The notes under the pieces: generated by a model | What the model saw: the letters and a program-made list of their open reading frames with translations, nothing else | Database searches by the model: none | Told to the model about the DNA's origin: nothing | Source: Hymenobacter sp. H14-R3 | Lineage (GTDB): Bacteria; Bacteroidota; Bacteroidia; Cytophagales; Hymenobacteraceae | Length of the DNA stretch: 64,000 nucleotides | Direction of reading: 5' to 3' | NCBI RefSeq assembly: GCF_030063445.1 | Contig: NZ_JASITD010000004.1 | Coordinates: 124,001-188,000 of the forward strand | In this document: piece by piece, positions 42,188-51,100 of the stretch | How the letters are laid out: each line of letters opens with the position of its first letter | Position numbering within the stretch: the first letter of the stretch is position 1 | Made by a program: the position numbers and the translations under genes

Positions 42188-44632
42188 TTAGCAGATTTGG
42201 TTGATAAAGGGTTGAATATAAGCCGCATAAAAATCTGGCACCAGCAATGCCTGCTCGTCGAGCTGCGGTTCGATACCCGTGAAGTAAGAAAAGCCGCACC
42301 GCTTGCCATCGGCGGCCCAGGCCGCGGTGGGCCAGTCGGCTACTAAAACCAGCGTAACCTCGGGCAGCTTTTTAGTGGCGCTTCGCAAGTGCAGCAGACC
42401 CCGCGAATCTACGAACGCCTCACTGCCATTGGGCCACACAAATCTTTGGAAATCAACTGATTTATTGGAAATGAGCTGCTGACTTTCAACCAGCTGCGGC
42501 TGGGTTCTTTTGTTGCGCAGCTGCGTGTTGGGGCCGAGGGGCTGTAGCTTGAGGATGCCGCTGGCTTCGGCCACGAGCAGGTAGTTGCCCAGCATGAGCT
42601 TGCCGGTACTACTGAGGCCAATGTGCGGGAGCGTACTCAGTACCTCGTAGCTCGTTTGGAGAAAATCGGCGGGCACTCCGGGCCGCGCCACTTCCCGGTG
42701 CGGCTCGTCAAGCTGGTCGAAGCTTTGGTTGAAACATTCGAAGGCTTGCGGTGCCGCCGGTGTTTCGAGGGCCAGGCAGCCGTCGCCGGCGTAGCGTAGG
42801 CCCGCCCAGCCCGCCGCCAGGGCAGGGTGGCCGGATAGGTCTGTGTAACAGGTTTTTAGGCCAGGCAGGCTGATGGCGTAAAACAGCAGCCGTGGGGCCT
42901 GGTTGGCCGGCCGCTGCTCTAGCAGCAGGTGCAGGCGGCCAGCGGGAGTATCGGCATCGGGGTCGAAGCTGTCGTCGATGCTGAGGTGTATTACGCCTTC
43001 TTCAACTGCTGGCAGCAGCTCCTGCGCCCCGCGCCCGGAAGCGGGCCAATAAAGCAGGCGGCGGTCGTTGGTAACAGCCGCCGTGCCCAGGCCCTCGTGC
43101 TGGCACAGGGTAGCTAGCTGCAAGCCCGCCCGCATGGCCGGAAATAACAGCGGGGCCTTTGGCTGGCGCAAAAAAGCCGGCCGCTGCACGCTCTTCGGAC
43201 TCTTTACCGTCTTCCGGCCCGGCGGATTCAGCAAGAGCTCCAAGTCTACCTGGCTGGTGCTGAGCACGGTGCGGTGCCCAGCCTTCACCTCATAAAGCAC
43301 CAGCTCGCCGCTGCGGGCTATGGTGAGCAGAAAGCGCAGGGCCGCCGGCGCAGCGGCCAACGCCGCCCTAAACTCGGGTTGGCGGGCGGCTTGCGCCTCC
43401 GTAATAAGCAGCGCTTCGGCCCGGGCGGGCAATATGGCCCGCATCGCTCGCAGGGCCTCGCCGCAGTGCAAGGCCGGGTCGAGCAAGCCGAGGGTGGCCA
43501 CCACGCCGGCCCGCGAGCGCAAGTCAAGCCGCTGCAAGTGGTGGCTCCACACGGCGAAGGCCGCCGGTGGCTCCGGGCCGGCCGGCTGGGCCAGCGCGAG
43601 TGCCGCTGCCAGGCCCGCCACGCGGGGCAGCCCCCACATGGGCAGGGTAATATCGAGGAGCAGCACGCGGGTGGGCGGCTGGGGTAGGGGCGGGGCTTCG
43701 CGGCGCAGGTAGAGGGCTTCGCCGTGGGCGAGGCGGGCCAGCAGGCTGAGGTCGTCCTGGGCCAGCTCGCTCAGCAGCAGGCGGTGGAGGGGGCCGCGGT
43801 TGCTGAGGTCGGCCACGCCGCCCAGGGGCTGCTCGCTGGCCTGGGGCGCCGGGTGGGGCAGGTGCAGGGCGGCGCGCAGGTGGGGCACCAGGCGGGCCAG
43901 GCCCGCCGTTTGCTGGTTCTGGGCCAGCTCGGCCAGCAGGTCGAGCGCGGGCCCGGTGGGTGGGGCAGGGGGCGGGGCAGGGGCTTCTTCGAGTGGCTCG
44001 GGCAGCTGGTCGAGGCCGGTGCGCAGGCGCAGCTCCAGGCTATGCACGGTGCGAAACTTGCGGGCGGCTTGGTCAAAAAACAGCAGGTCTTCCCGGAATT
44101 GCCAGCGGGTGAGTTGAGCTCGGGGCTGAATCAACTCACTTTGAAAGAAATTAGCGAGGTCGTTGGCCAGTTCTTTTACCTGCACAACGGCAATAGACCT
44201 GGGCAGGGTATCTCCCAGTACTAGGCGCAGCAAGTGCTCCTTGGCCACGCCCTGGCGCAATTCGGTGGGCAATTCGCGGATGATATCCCAAAAGCTGCGG
44301 GCCACGCTGAGGTGAAATGTCAGCTCCTCATCGGGCGGGCCGCCCGGCGGCAGGCTGCGCAGCAAACCTTGTAGCAGGCCAGTTTCAGCACGGCTGCTTT
44401 GCCAGGTAGAGCTGCAGGCGGCCAGCAGCAGCAGTGCCGGGCCCAGCCTTGGCAGGCCCGTAGGGGCCAGGCCCGTGAGCAGGGCGGCCAGCTCCTCGCG
44501 GTAGGTGATGGTGGTGCCATTCACCCACTCCACCACCTCATTGCTTTCGGCCCAGCGCCAGAAATAGCCCTGGAGTGGCCGGAAGTAGCTGGTAACGCCC
44601 TGGCCGGGCGCGGGGTCGGTTTGCTCAGGCAT
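42188..44632 (-). CDS. vWA-like plus beta-propeller (bpX-type) protein
   Basis: 814 residues. The N-terminal 300 residues are helical. From about 320 a von Willebrand A-like fold begins (VLLLDITLPMWGL at 324-336), but the MIDAS motif is degenerate: D327-I-T-L-P in place of DxSxS. The region from about 470 to the end is beta-rich and repetitive, consistent with a propeller (LQLATLCQHEGLGTAAVTNDRRLLYWP; GLRYAGDGCLALET; STGKLMLGNYLLVAEASG). This matches the vWA-bpX partner of MoxR ATPases in the ternary systems described by Aravind and colleagues. No membrane segment. Co-transcribed, 10 bp after the preceding gene. Confidence 0.75.
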   Translation of the reverse strand: MPEQTDPAPGQGVTSYFRPLQGYFWRWAESNEVVEWVNGTTITYREELAALLTGLAPTGLPRLGPALLLLAACSSTWQSSRAETGLLQGLLRSLPPGGPPDEELTFHLSVARSFWDIIRELPTELRQGVAKEHLLRLVLGDTLPRSIAVVQVKELANDLANFFQSELIQPRAQLTRWQFREDLLFFDQAARKFRTVHSLELRLRTGLDQLPEPLEEAPAPPPAPPTGPALDLLAELAQNQQTAGLARLVPHLRAALHLPHPAPQASEQPLGGVADLSNRGPLHRLLLSELAQDDLSLLARLAHGEALYLRREAPPLPQPPTRVLLLDITLPMWGLPRVAGLAAALALAQPAGPEPPAAFAVWSHHLQRLDLRSRAGVVATLGLLDPALHCGEALRAMRAILPARAEALLITEAQAARQPEFRAALAAAPAALRFLLTIARSGELVLYEVKAGHRTVLSTSQVDLELLLNPPGRKTVKSPKSVQRPAFLRQPKAPLLFPAMRAGLQLATLCQHEGLGTAAVTNDRRLLYWPASGRGAQELLPAVEEGVIHLSIDDSFDPDADTPAGRLHLLLEQRPANQAPRLLFYAISLPGLKTCYTDLSGHPALAAGWAGLRYAGDGCLALETPAAPQAFECFNQSFDQLDEPHREVARPGVPADFLQTSYEVLSTLPHIGLSSTGKLMLGNYLLVAEASGILKLQPLGPNTQLRNKRTQPQLVESQQLISNKSVDFQRFVWPNGSEAFVDSRGLLHLRSATKKLPEVTLVLVADWPTAAWAADGKRCGFSYFTGIEPQLDEQALLVPDFYAAYIQPFINQIC

Positions 44633-44642
44633 TAGTAGTTAA

Positions 44643-45347
44643 CTAAATGAAGGTAAGTCGAATAGCTGCGCGCGTGGCGGGGTGCAGCTGCGCGGTCGGC
44701 ACAACTTCGTACTGGCCCGTGGCCTCAAATAAAACGAAGCGCTCGCCGCCGTGGGTTAGCTGGGCCGCTACCAGCGGCGCCGCAATCGGCAGCTCAAACT
44801 CGAAGCCGGCCGGCAGCAGCAGCCCGCTCGCCAGCCAATATTCCTGGCCGGGCAGCGGGGGCAGCGGCGTGCCCAGCAGCAGCGCCTGCCCGTGGCTGCT
44901 CACCGCAAAGCGCAGGCAGGCCAGCCGCACGGCGGGGGCGGTTTCGGCGTAGGCCTGCCAGGCGGCCAGGGAGGTGCGCAGGGCCGCGCCCGGCCGGGGC
45001 TGGGCACTGGGCACCAGCCGCACGGGCACCAGCGCGGGCGGCTGGCCGGGCAGCGCGGCGGTGGGTAGCTCCAGCGGCACGAAGGCCGTGATGGGCTGCC
45101 AGGCCAGCAGCGGCAGCCGGCCGGTGGGCGTGGGCCGCCCAGCGGGGAAAAGCCGGCCGGCCGCATCGGCCACGTAGGCCGCCAGGGCGGGCAGCTGGCG
45201 CAGGGCCAGCGGCAGCGGGCCGGTGGCAGGCAGGCCGCGCAGCCACAGCTGGCCTGCGTCGGCCGCCACGAGCAGGCCGGGCTGGTCGCGCACCGTGCCC
45301 AGGGCCGCGCGTTGGGCTTCGGCCAACACTAGTATGCGCTCGGTCAT
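44643..45347 (-). CDS. Beta-rich accessory protein of the MoxR-vWA system
   Basis: 234 residues from the ATG at 45347; an upstream ATG at 45398 would add 17. No recognised enzyme motif. Two or more beta-sheet repeats (VAADAGQLWLRGLP; LACLRFAVSSHGQALLLGTP; QEYWLASGLLLPAGFEFELP; GGERFVLFEATGQYEVV) resemble parts of a propeller or a bpX-like module. It lies between the MoxR gene and the vWA-propeller gene; probably a structural partner. Confidence 0.6.
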   Translation of the reverse strand: MTERILVLAEAQRAALGTVRDQPGLLVAADAGQLWLRGLPATGPLPLALRQLPALAAYVADAAGRLFPAGRPTPTGRLPLLAWQPITAFVPLELPTAALPGQPPALVPVRLVPSAQPRPGAALRTSLAAWQAYAETAPAVRLACLRFAVSSHGQALLLGTPLPPLPGQEYWLASGLLLPAGFEFELPIAAPLVAAQLTHGGERFVLFEATGQYEVVPTAQLHPATRAAIRLTFI

Positions 45348-45474
45348 AGTGACTAGGAATTCATTGAATTGACAAGTTTGAGGGGCATACAATCGCAAGC
45401 GTTTTTAGCCCGCAGAAGCCGCAGAGGGTTGCGCAGAAGGCGCAGAAGCAAACGGCTCCAAGAGGTCAATCCAA

Positions 45475-46632
45475 TTAATTGTCAAAACGCAGCACTTCTT
45501 GCCAGAGCGCGTCCAGGGGTTCCTGCACGTAGCGGCGCTGCTCGGGGTTGGTGAGCCACTGGGCGCGGCCGTGCAGGTAGCGGAGCTGGTCTCGGAGGGT
45601 GGCGCGGTCGGCGGGGGTGGTGGCGGGGTCGTGCCAGCGCTCGGCCAAGCGGCTCACTTCCTGGTAGATAACGTCGGCATCGGGCACTAGGTCCACGGCG
45701 GCGCGGGGGTGGGGGCGGGGCGCGGTATCGGCGCTTACTACGGTGTTGACGAGGCCAGCCAGCACCTCGCGCTGCTCGTCGGTATCCCAGATGTGGCGCA
45801 GCACCCAGGCATCGGAGGGCACGGCCACCAGGCGCTGGCTGAGCAGGGCGCTGGCCGCCAGCAGGCGCTGGAGCTTCACGGCGCGGCGGTCGCTCAGGGC
45901 CAGGCCGGCCTGCCGCAGCTGGCCCACCAGGGCGGCGTAGGCGGGGCGCACGGTGGCCAGGTCCACGGTGGGCACGGCGGCTTGCAGCTGCGCCACCTCG
46001 GCCGCCGCGATGGTGGGCAGCTCGGCGGGCGCCGCGCGCTGCTCCAGGCCCCAGCCGGCGGCGAGCACGGCGCTGAGGTCGGCGGGGGCGGCGTTGTCGG
46101 AGCGCACGCGCACCAGGAAGCGGTCGAAGAGCGCACCCAGGGCCTCGTCTTCGGGCAGGTGGTTGCTGGCGCCCACAATGAGCAGGGCCGGCAGCGGCCG
46201 GGTTTCGCGGCCCCGCCGAAACACCTTCTCATTCAGCACCAGCAGCAAGCTGTTGAGAATGGCGCTGTTGGCGTTCAGCAGCTCATCCAGAAAAATGAGG
46301 TTGGCCTCGGGCAGCATGCCCTCGGTGTTGGTCACCAGCTCGCCCTCGCGCAGGCGGCGGATGTCGAAGGGGCCGAACAACTCGTTGGGCTCGGTGAAGC
46401 GCGTGAGCAGGTAGTCAAACGTCTGGCCCTCGACCGAGCGGGCCAGGGCGTGCACCAGGGCGCTTTTGGCGGTGCCGGGCGGGCCCAGCAAAAACAGGTT
46501 TTCGCGGCTCACCAGGCACAGCATCAGCAGGTCGATGATGTCGTCTTTGCCCACAAACGTGGCTTTGAGGTGGCGGGCCACACGGTGCAGCTTGTCAATC
46601 AAAAGCCCGAGCGGGGCCGGAAAATCAGTCAT
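45475..46632 (-). CDS. MoxR-family AAA+ ATPase
   Basis: 385 residues from the ATG at 46632, which overlaps the previous stop by 4 bp; the open frame continues further but that part is a shadow of the upstream gene. Walker A GPPGTAKS (50-57), Walker B LIFLDELLNAN (D116/E117) with the MoxR signature ELLNANSAILNSLL, sensor 1 Asn157 in VGASNHLPED, arginine finger region LFDRFLVRV. C-terminal helical lid about 265-385. MoxR ATPases remodel or load metal and protein complexes, usually with a vWA protein, which is encoded two genes downstream. Confidence 0.93.
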   Translation of the reverse strand: MTDFPAPLGLLIDKLHRVARHLKATFVGKDDIIDLLMLCLVSRENLFLLGPPGTAKSALVHALARSVEGQTFDYLLTRFTEPNELFGPFDIRRLREGELVTNTEGMLPEANLIFLDELLNANSAILNSLLLVLNEKVFRRGRETRPLPALLIVGASNHLPEDEALGALFDRFLVRVRSDNAAPADLSAVLAAGWGLEQRAAPAELPTIAAAEVAQLQAAVPTVDLATVRPAYAALVGQLRQAGLALSDRRAVKLQRLLAASALLSQRLVAVPSDAWVLRHIWDTDEQREVLAGLVNTVVSADTAPRPHPRAAVDLVPDADVIYQEVSRLAERWHDPATTPADRATLRDQLRYLHGRAQWLTNPEQRRYVQEPLDALWQEVLRFDN

Positions 46633-47261
46633 AAAATGGTTGGAACAACAGTCAGAAAATCGGGCCAGAGCTGCGCCACGTACTCGCCCAGCGCCGCCCG
46701 CACGCCTTCGTACGCGCCCGGCTGGGCCGCCCGCGCCCGGTCGCGCCGCTCGATAAGGCGGTCGAGGTACAGGGCGCGCAGGGCCGGGTGGGCCAGCACG
46801 GCGGCCGGGGCTGCGGCCGGGGCCGGGCCCACCAGCGAGAGCGGCCACTGCTGCCCCACGGCTTGCAGCCGGGTTACCAGCGCATCGGCCGGGGCCAGGT
46901 CGCGGGCCAGGCCCAGCAGCGCGGGCAGGTGGCGAAAGGTTAAGTCGACCGAGTAGCTGGCCTCGGGCGTGGGGTCGCCGGGCCAGTCGGCCAGGTGCTG
47001 GGCCACGGCGTCGGCACCATGGTCGCGCAAAAAGGCCAGCTGCATGGTGCGGTACAGGAACCCGGCGGCCCACTGCGCCGCCGCGGGCGCAAAGGCCGGC
47101 ACCTGGTGGGCCTGGTGCAGGGCATCGGCGGCGTGGTAGCGGCGCAGCAGCTCGGTGGCGGGGGCCAGGTCGGCGGCGGCAAACGGGGTGAGCTGGCCGG
47201 CCACCGTCACCTCGCCGGTAGCCAGCAGGGCACGCAGAAAATCGAGAAGGGAGGGCGGCAT
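46629..47261 (-). CDS. Helical accessory protein, first gene of MoxR operon
   Basis: 210 residues from the ATG at 47261 (MPPSLLDFLRALLATG). All-helical, with no recognised domain: ATELLRRYHAADALHQAHQVPAF, AAQWAAGFLYRTMQLAFLR, DPTPEASYSVDLTFRHLPALLGLAR. The TAA stop overlaps the MoxR start by 4 bp (ATGA), so the two are translationally coupled. Such helical proteins at the head of MoxR-vWA-bpX operons are predicted adaptors; the name is uncertain. Confidence 0.65.
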   Translation of the reverse strand: MPPSLLDFLRALLATGEVTVAGQLTPFAAADLAPATELLRRYHAADALHQAHQVPAFAPAAAQWAAGFLYRTMQLAFLRDHGADAVAQHLADWPGDPTPEASYSVDLTFRHLPALLGLARDLAPADALVTRLQAVGQQWPLSLVGPAPAAAPAAVLAHPALRALYLDRLIERRDRARAAQPGAYEGVRAALGEYVAQLWPDFLTVVPTIL

Positions 47262-47380
47262 GGGCGGCAATATAGCGCGGCGACCCGCGGCCGGCGGGTC
47301 GCCCGCCACGGTTCACCCCACCTCTTGGCCCCTTTCTATATAGAGGGGAGAAGTCTAGGGTCAGCGCCGCTAAGTTCGGG

Positions 47381-47420
47381 GTTTGTGGCCCTCCGTGGGC
47401 GTCCACGGAGGGCCACAAAC
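47381..47420. repeat. Palindrome between PPTase and MoxR operon
   Basis: GTTTGTGGCCCTCCGTGG / CCACGGAGGGCCACAAAC with a 4-base loop. An 18 bp perfect stem; possible terminator for the PPTase transcript, but no T-tract follows. Confidence 0.85.
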
Positions 47421-47479
47421 CCCCAGGGTAAACCGCGCAGGGCAACCTCAAACGCACTAGCCCTGAAGGTAGCAAAAAG

Positions 47480-48160
47480 CTATAAGTCAATCGGATAGCT
47501 AAAGTGCTGAATTGCCGGCTCAGCCCTGCTGCCCAGCGTAGCAATTGCGCCCTGGTAGTCTATTCCAACGCTAAAACTAAGCAGCCGGCACCCCGCCGGC
47601 GCGCTGAGCGCGGGCGGCGCGCCCGGCCGAAATTCCAGTACCGAAAACGCGGCAAACGGCATTCCCAAACCCATACCCAAGGCCTTGGCATAGGCCTCCT
47701 TACGCGTCCAGATGAGGTAAAATAGTGGCCAATAATCGGCGGGCGCGGCGGCGCGCAGGGCCGCCTGTTCAGAGGCAGAAAACAGCTCCTGCACCAGCGC
47801 GGCCGCGTCGGCCAGTGGGGTTAGCGGCTCCACATCGGCCCCCACGGGCCCGGCATTCGACACGGCTAGCAGCGCCCGGCCGGGCCGGTAGGAGAGGTTG
47901 AAATGCAGGCCGCCCGCCGCTAGCTGAGGTTTGCCGTTGGCGTCGGGATTTAGAAGTAACTCTTTGTCAGTAAGCGTATTATAATTACTGAGTACGCTTC
48001 GTAAAAAGCCGTGGGCCCGGCCGTAGGTCTGGCGCAGGGCGGGGCTGCGCAGGCGGGCCAGCCGCGCTAGCTCGGCCGCTGATAACGTGGTTTCGGCCGC
48101 CGGCCAGCCGGGGTGGTCGGTGGCGAGGTCAGCTTGCCAGATGTGCAGAAAAGGGCCCAC
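47480..48160 (-). CDS. 4'-phosphopantetheinyl transferase, Sfp type
   Basis: 226 residues, GTG start at 48160. Sfp signature: GADVEPL (D109, E111, magnesium ligands) and FYLIWTRKEAYAKALG (W151, K154, E155). It adds phosphopantetheine to the carrier domain of the synthetase next to it: the synthetase TAG and this GTG share one base (TAGTG), so the two are translationally coupled. This pairing supports Ser745 of the synthetase as the target. Confidence 0.93.
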   Translation of the reverse strand: MGPFLHIWQADLATDHPGWPAAETTLSAAELARLARLRSPALRQTYGRAHGFLRSVLSNYNTLTDKELLLNPDANGKPQLAAGGLHFNLSYRPGRALLAVSNAGPVGADVEPLTPLADAAALVQELFSASEQAALRAAAPADYWPLFYLIWTRKEAYAKALGMGLGMPFAAFSVLEFRPGAPPALSAPAGCRLLSFSVGIDYQGAIATLGSRAEPAIQHFSYPIDL

Positions 48161-51100
48161 TATTGGCCGCCGGCAATGAAGGCGCTCGGGATGCCCTGCC
48201 AGCGAGTATTGGCGGGCAGCTGCTCGCCCTTCATCAGCAGCGAGAGGCTTTTGAGCGTTGCGCCGGGGCCGATAACGGAGTCGTAGAGCACCACGGAGGA
48301 GGTGCCCACGGTGGCGTAGCGACCGATGCGCAAGTTGGACATTTTCATGACTCGGTCCTCAAACAAATGGGTTTGAATGGTGGAGCCGTTGTTGAGAATG
48401 GCGTGGTCGGCGACCCAGGCCAGGTCGAATTCCGTGATTTCGGTGGTGTCCATGTACACCGAGTGGCCGAAGTGGCTGCCCATCAGCTGGAAAAACCAGG
48501 TGGCGAAGGGCGTGCCCAGCAATGCGGCTTCCCAGAAAGGGTATACGTAGCTTTCGCACAAGGAATTAACCAACTCGTTGCGCCATACCCACGACGACCA
48601 TAACGGCTGCTCGGAAGGCCGGTAGCGCCCGATGAGCACCCACTTGAGCAGGGCCGTGAGCAGCGAAAAGCCGAAGATGAGGCCCACCATGGCCCCCGTG
48701 CCCACGCCCACGCTGCTCCAGAAGGGGTAGTGCAGCAGGTGCCAGTGGCAGTAGTGGTAGAGCACCGCAAACGTGACAAAGGTGAACGTAAACGGCAGCA
48801 CGATTTTGACTAATTCGATGCTGCTGCGCGCCCAGACGAGGCGGGCCGGTGGGGCAAACGTGAGCTCGGGCGCGAAGGACGTGGATGCGGGCCGGTTGGG
48901 CAGCAAAAAGGCCGGCGAGCCCACCCACGACGTGTTATCAGGCGGCGTATCGAGGGGGGCGGAGGAGAGCGCGCCAATCAAGTTGTTGGTACCCAGTACG
49001 GTGCCGCCGGCCAGCACGGCCCCGTTGCCCACGAAGGTGCGCGGCCCCACCACCGTGGGCAGCACCGACACTAGCCCGTGCTGCACGCGGGGCGCGCCCA
49101 CGCTCACCGAATCGGCCAGAAACGAGCCGGGGCCCACCGTGAGGTGGTCGGCCGAGATGTGGTTGAGGGTCGAAACCTCGGCCCGCGCGCCGATTTTGGC
49201 CCCCAGCAGCCGCAGCCAGTAGGGCGTGTAAATGGTGGTGTAGAGCGGCCGCAGCAGCGTGAGGCTCTGAGCCAGCACGGCATCGGCCACCCAGTGGCGC
49301 ACGTAGGCGAGGCTATACAGCGGCAGGGTGCCGGCGGCCTGGCGGCCGGCTACCAGGCGCTTGGTGCCGGCCAGCACGGCAATCAGCAGCAGCACATAGA
49401 GGGCCGATAACGGCATGAGCGTCAGCAAAGAAGCCTCCGCGCCGAAGTGCGCCACGCTTTCATAAAGCAGCGCAATAATGGGGAGCGAAGCCACCGTGGG
49501 CACCAGCAGCAGCAGGGCAATGGCCGCCAGCTGGGCCGCCAGATAGCCCGCGCCCGGCGCGGCCACCGGCCGCAGCGGGCCGGCGGGCACCACCTGGCGC
49601 ACGCGCTGGGCCGGCGAGCCCAGCCAGCCCTCGCCGGCCGGCACCTGCTGGCCGGCGGGCAGCACCGAGAGGTCATCTAGTTCGGCCCCGTCGCCCAAGC
49701 TAGTGTCGCCCTCCATGATGGCGCGCAGGCCCACGTAGGCGGCGCGGCCCACGGTGGTGGCCCCAATGATGAGGCGGTCGCGCTCGATGCGGTAGCCCAG
49801 CAGCGCCGCCTCGCGGGCCAGGCTGGCCCCGCTGCCCACCGTGAGCAGGTCGAAGCACAGCACGCGGGTGGTGCCCAGGTACACGTTGCGGCCGATGCGG
49901 GCCCCCAGCAGGCGGTAGAAAACGGCCAGGAAGGGCGTGGCCGACAGTAGCTGCACCGGGGCGGCTTCCACCAGCTTCTTCACTACCCAGAAGCGGTAGT
50001 AGTAGAAGCCCCACAGCGGGTATTCGCCGGCCCGGAAGCGGCCGATAACCAGCCACTTCACCGCCACTACCAGCAGGCAGGCCAGCGGCACGTACAGCAC
50101 CACCGAGGCCACGCCGGCCGCTATTAATTCGGCCCACGACCACTCGGCAAACACGGGCCGGAAGTGCAGCGACAAATTCAGAAAAAACACCGGCACGGCG
50201 TAGAAAACCGCCACCGAAACCAGCTGCAAAATGGCCGTGGCCAGCCGGGTGGCGGTGCTGGCGCGGGCCAGCGGCATGGCCAGGGCCGGGGCGGCGGCGG
50301 GCGCGGCGGCCTGGGCGCTGGCCGTGGCGGCCACGGCGGCGGCCAGCGCCTCAATGGTGCGCCGGGTATACATCTCCTTCACCGAGAGGCCCTGAAAATC
50401 AGCCTGCTGGCGCAGCTCGGAGGTGATGAGCGAGGCCAGCAGCGAGTTGCCGCCAATGTCGAAGAAGTCGTCGGTTATGGAGAGGTCGGCGGTGTCGAAG
50501 CGCTTTTGCCACACGGCGTAGATGGCGGTTTCGAGCGGAGTGCGGGGCAGGGTCAGCTCGCGGGCGGGGGCCTGCGCGCCCACCACGGGGTAGGGCAGGG
50601 CCTTGCGGTCTACTTTGCCGCTGGTGAGCAGCGGGAACGACGCCAGCGGCACCAGTGCGGCGGGCAGCATGTAGGGGGCCAGGCGCTCGCGCAGAAAGGC
50701 GCGCACCGCCTTTTCGTCCAGCAGTTGGTTGGGCTCCAAAATGAGGTAGGCGATGAGCTTCTTCACGCCATCGGCGCTTTCCTTGAGGGCCACGGCGGCG
50801 TTGCGGATGCCCGGCCATTGCAGCAGCAGGCTCTCGATTTCGGCCAGCTCGACCCGAAAGCCCCGGATTTTTACCTGCGTGTCGATGCGGCCCAGGAAGT
50901 CCACGTTGCCCTCGGCCTCGAAGCGGGCCAGGTCGCCGGTGCGGTAGAGGCGGCCCGCGAAGCCGTTTGGCAACTCACTCACGGTGTTGAACTTAGCGGC
51001 GCTCAGCTCGGGGCGGTTGAGGTAGCCAGCGGCCAGCGCCGCGCCGCCAATGCACAGCTCGCCGGCCCCGCCCAGCGGCACCAGCTGGCCCAGCTGGTCG

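Noticed and set aside
46633..47544. N-terminal extension of the MoxR gene
   Set aside because: The frame continues upstream of 46632 but is low-complexity Pro/Arg/Ala, and it overlaps the better supported gene at 46629-47261.
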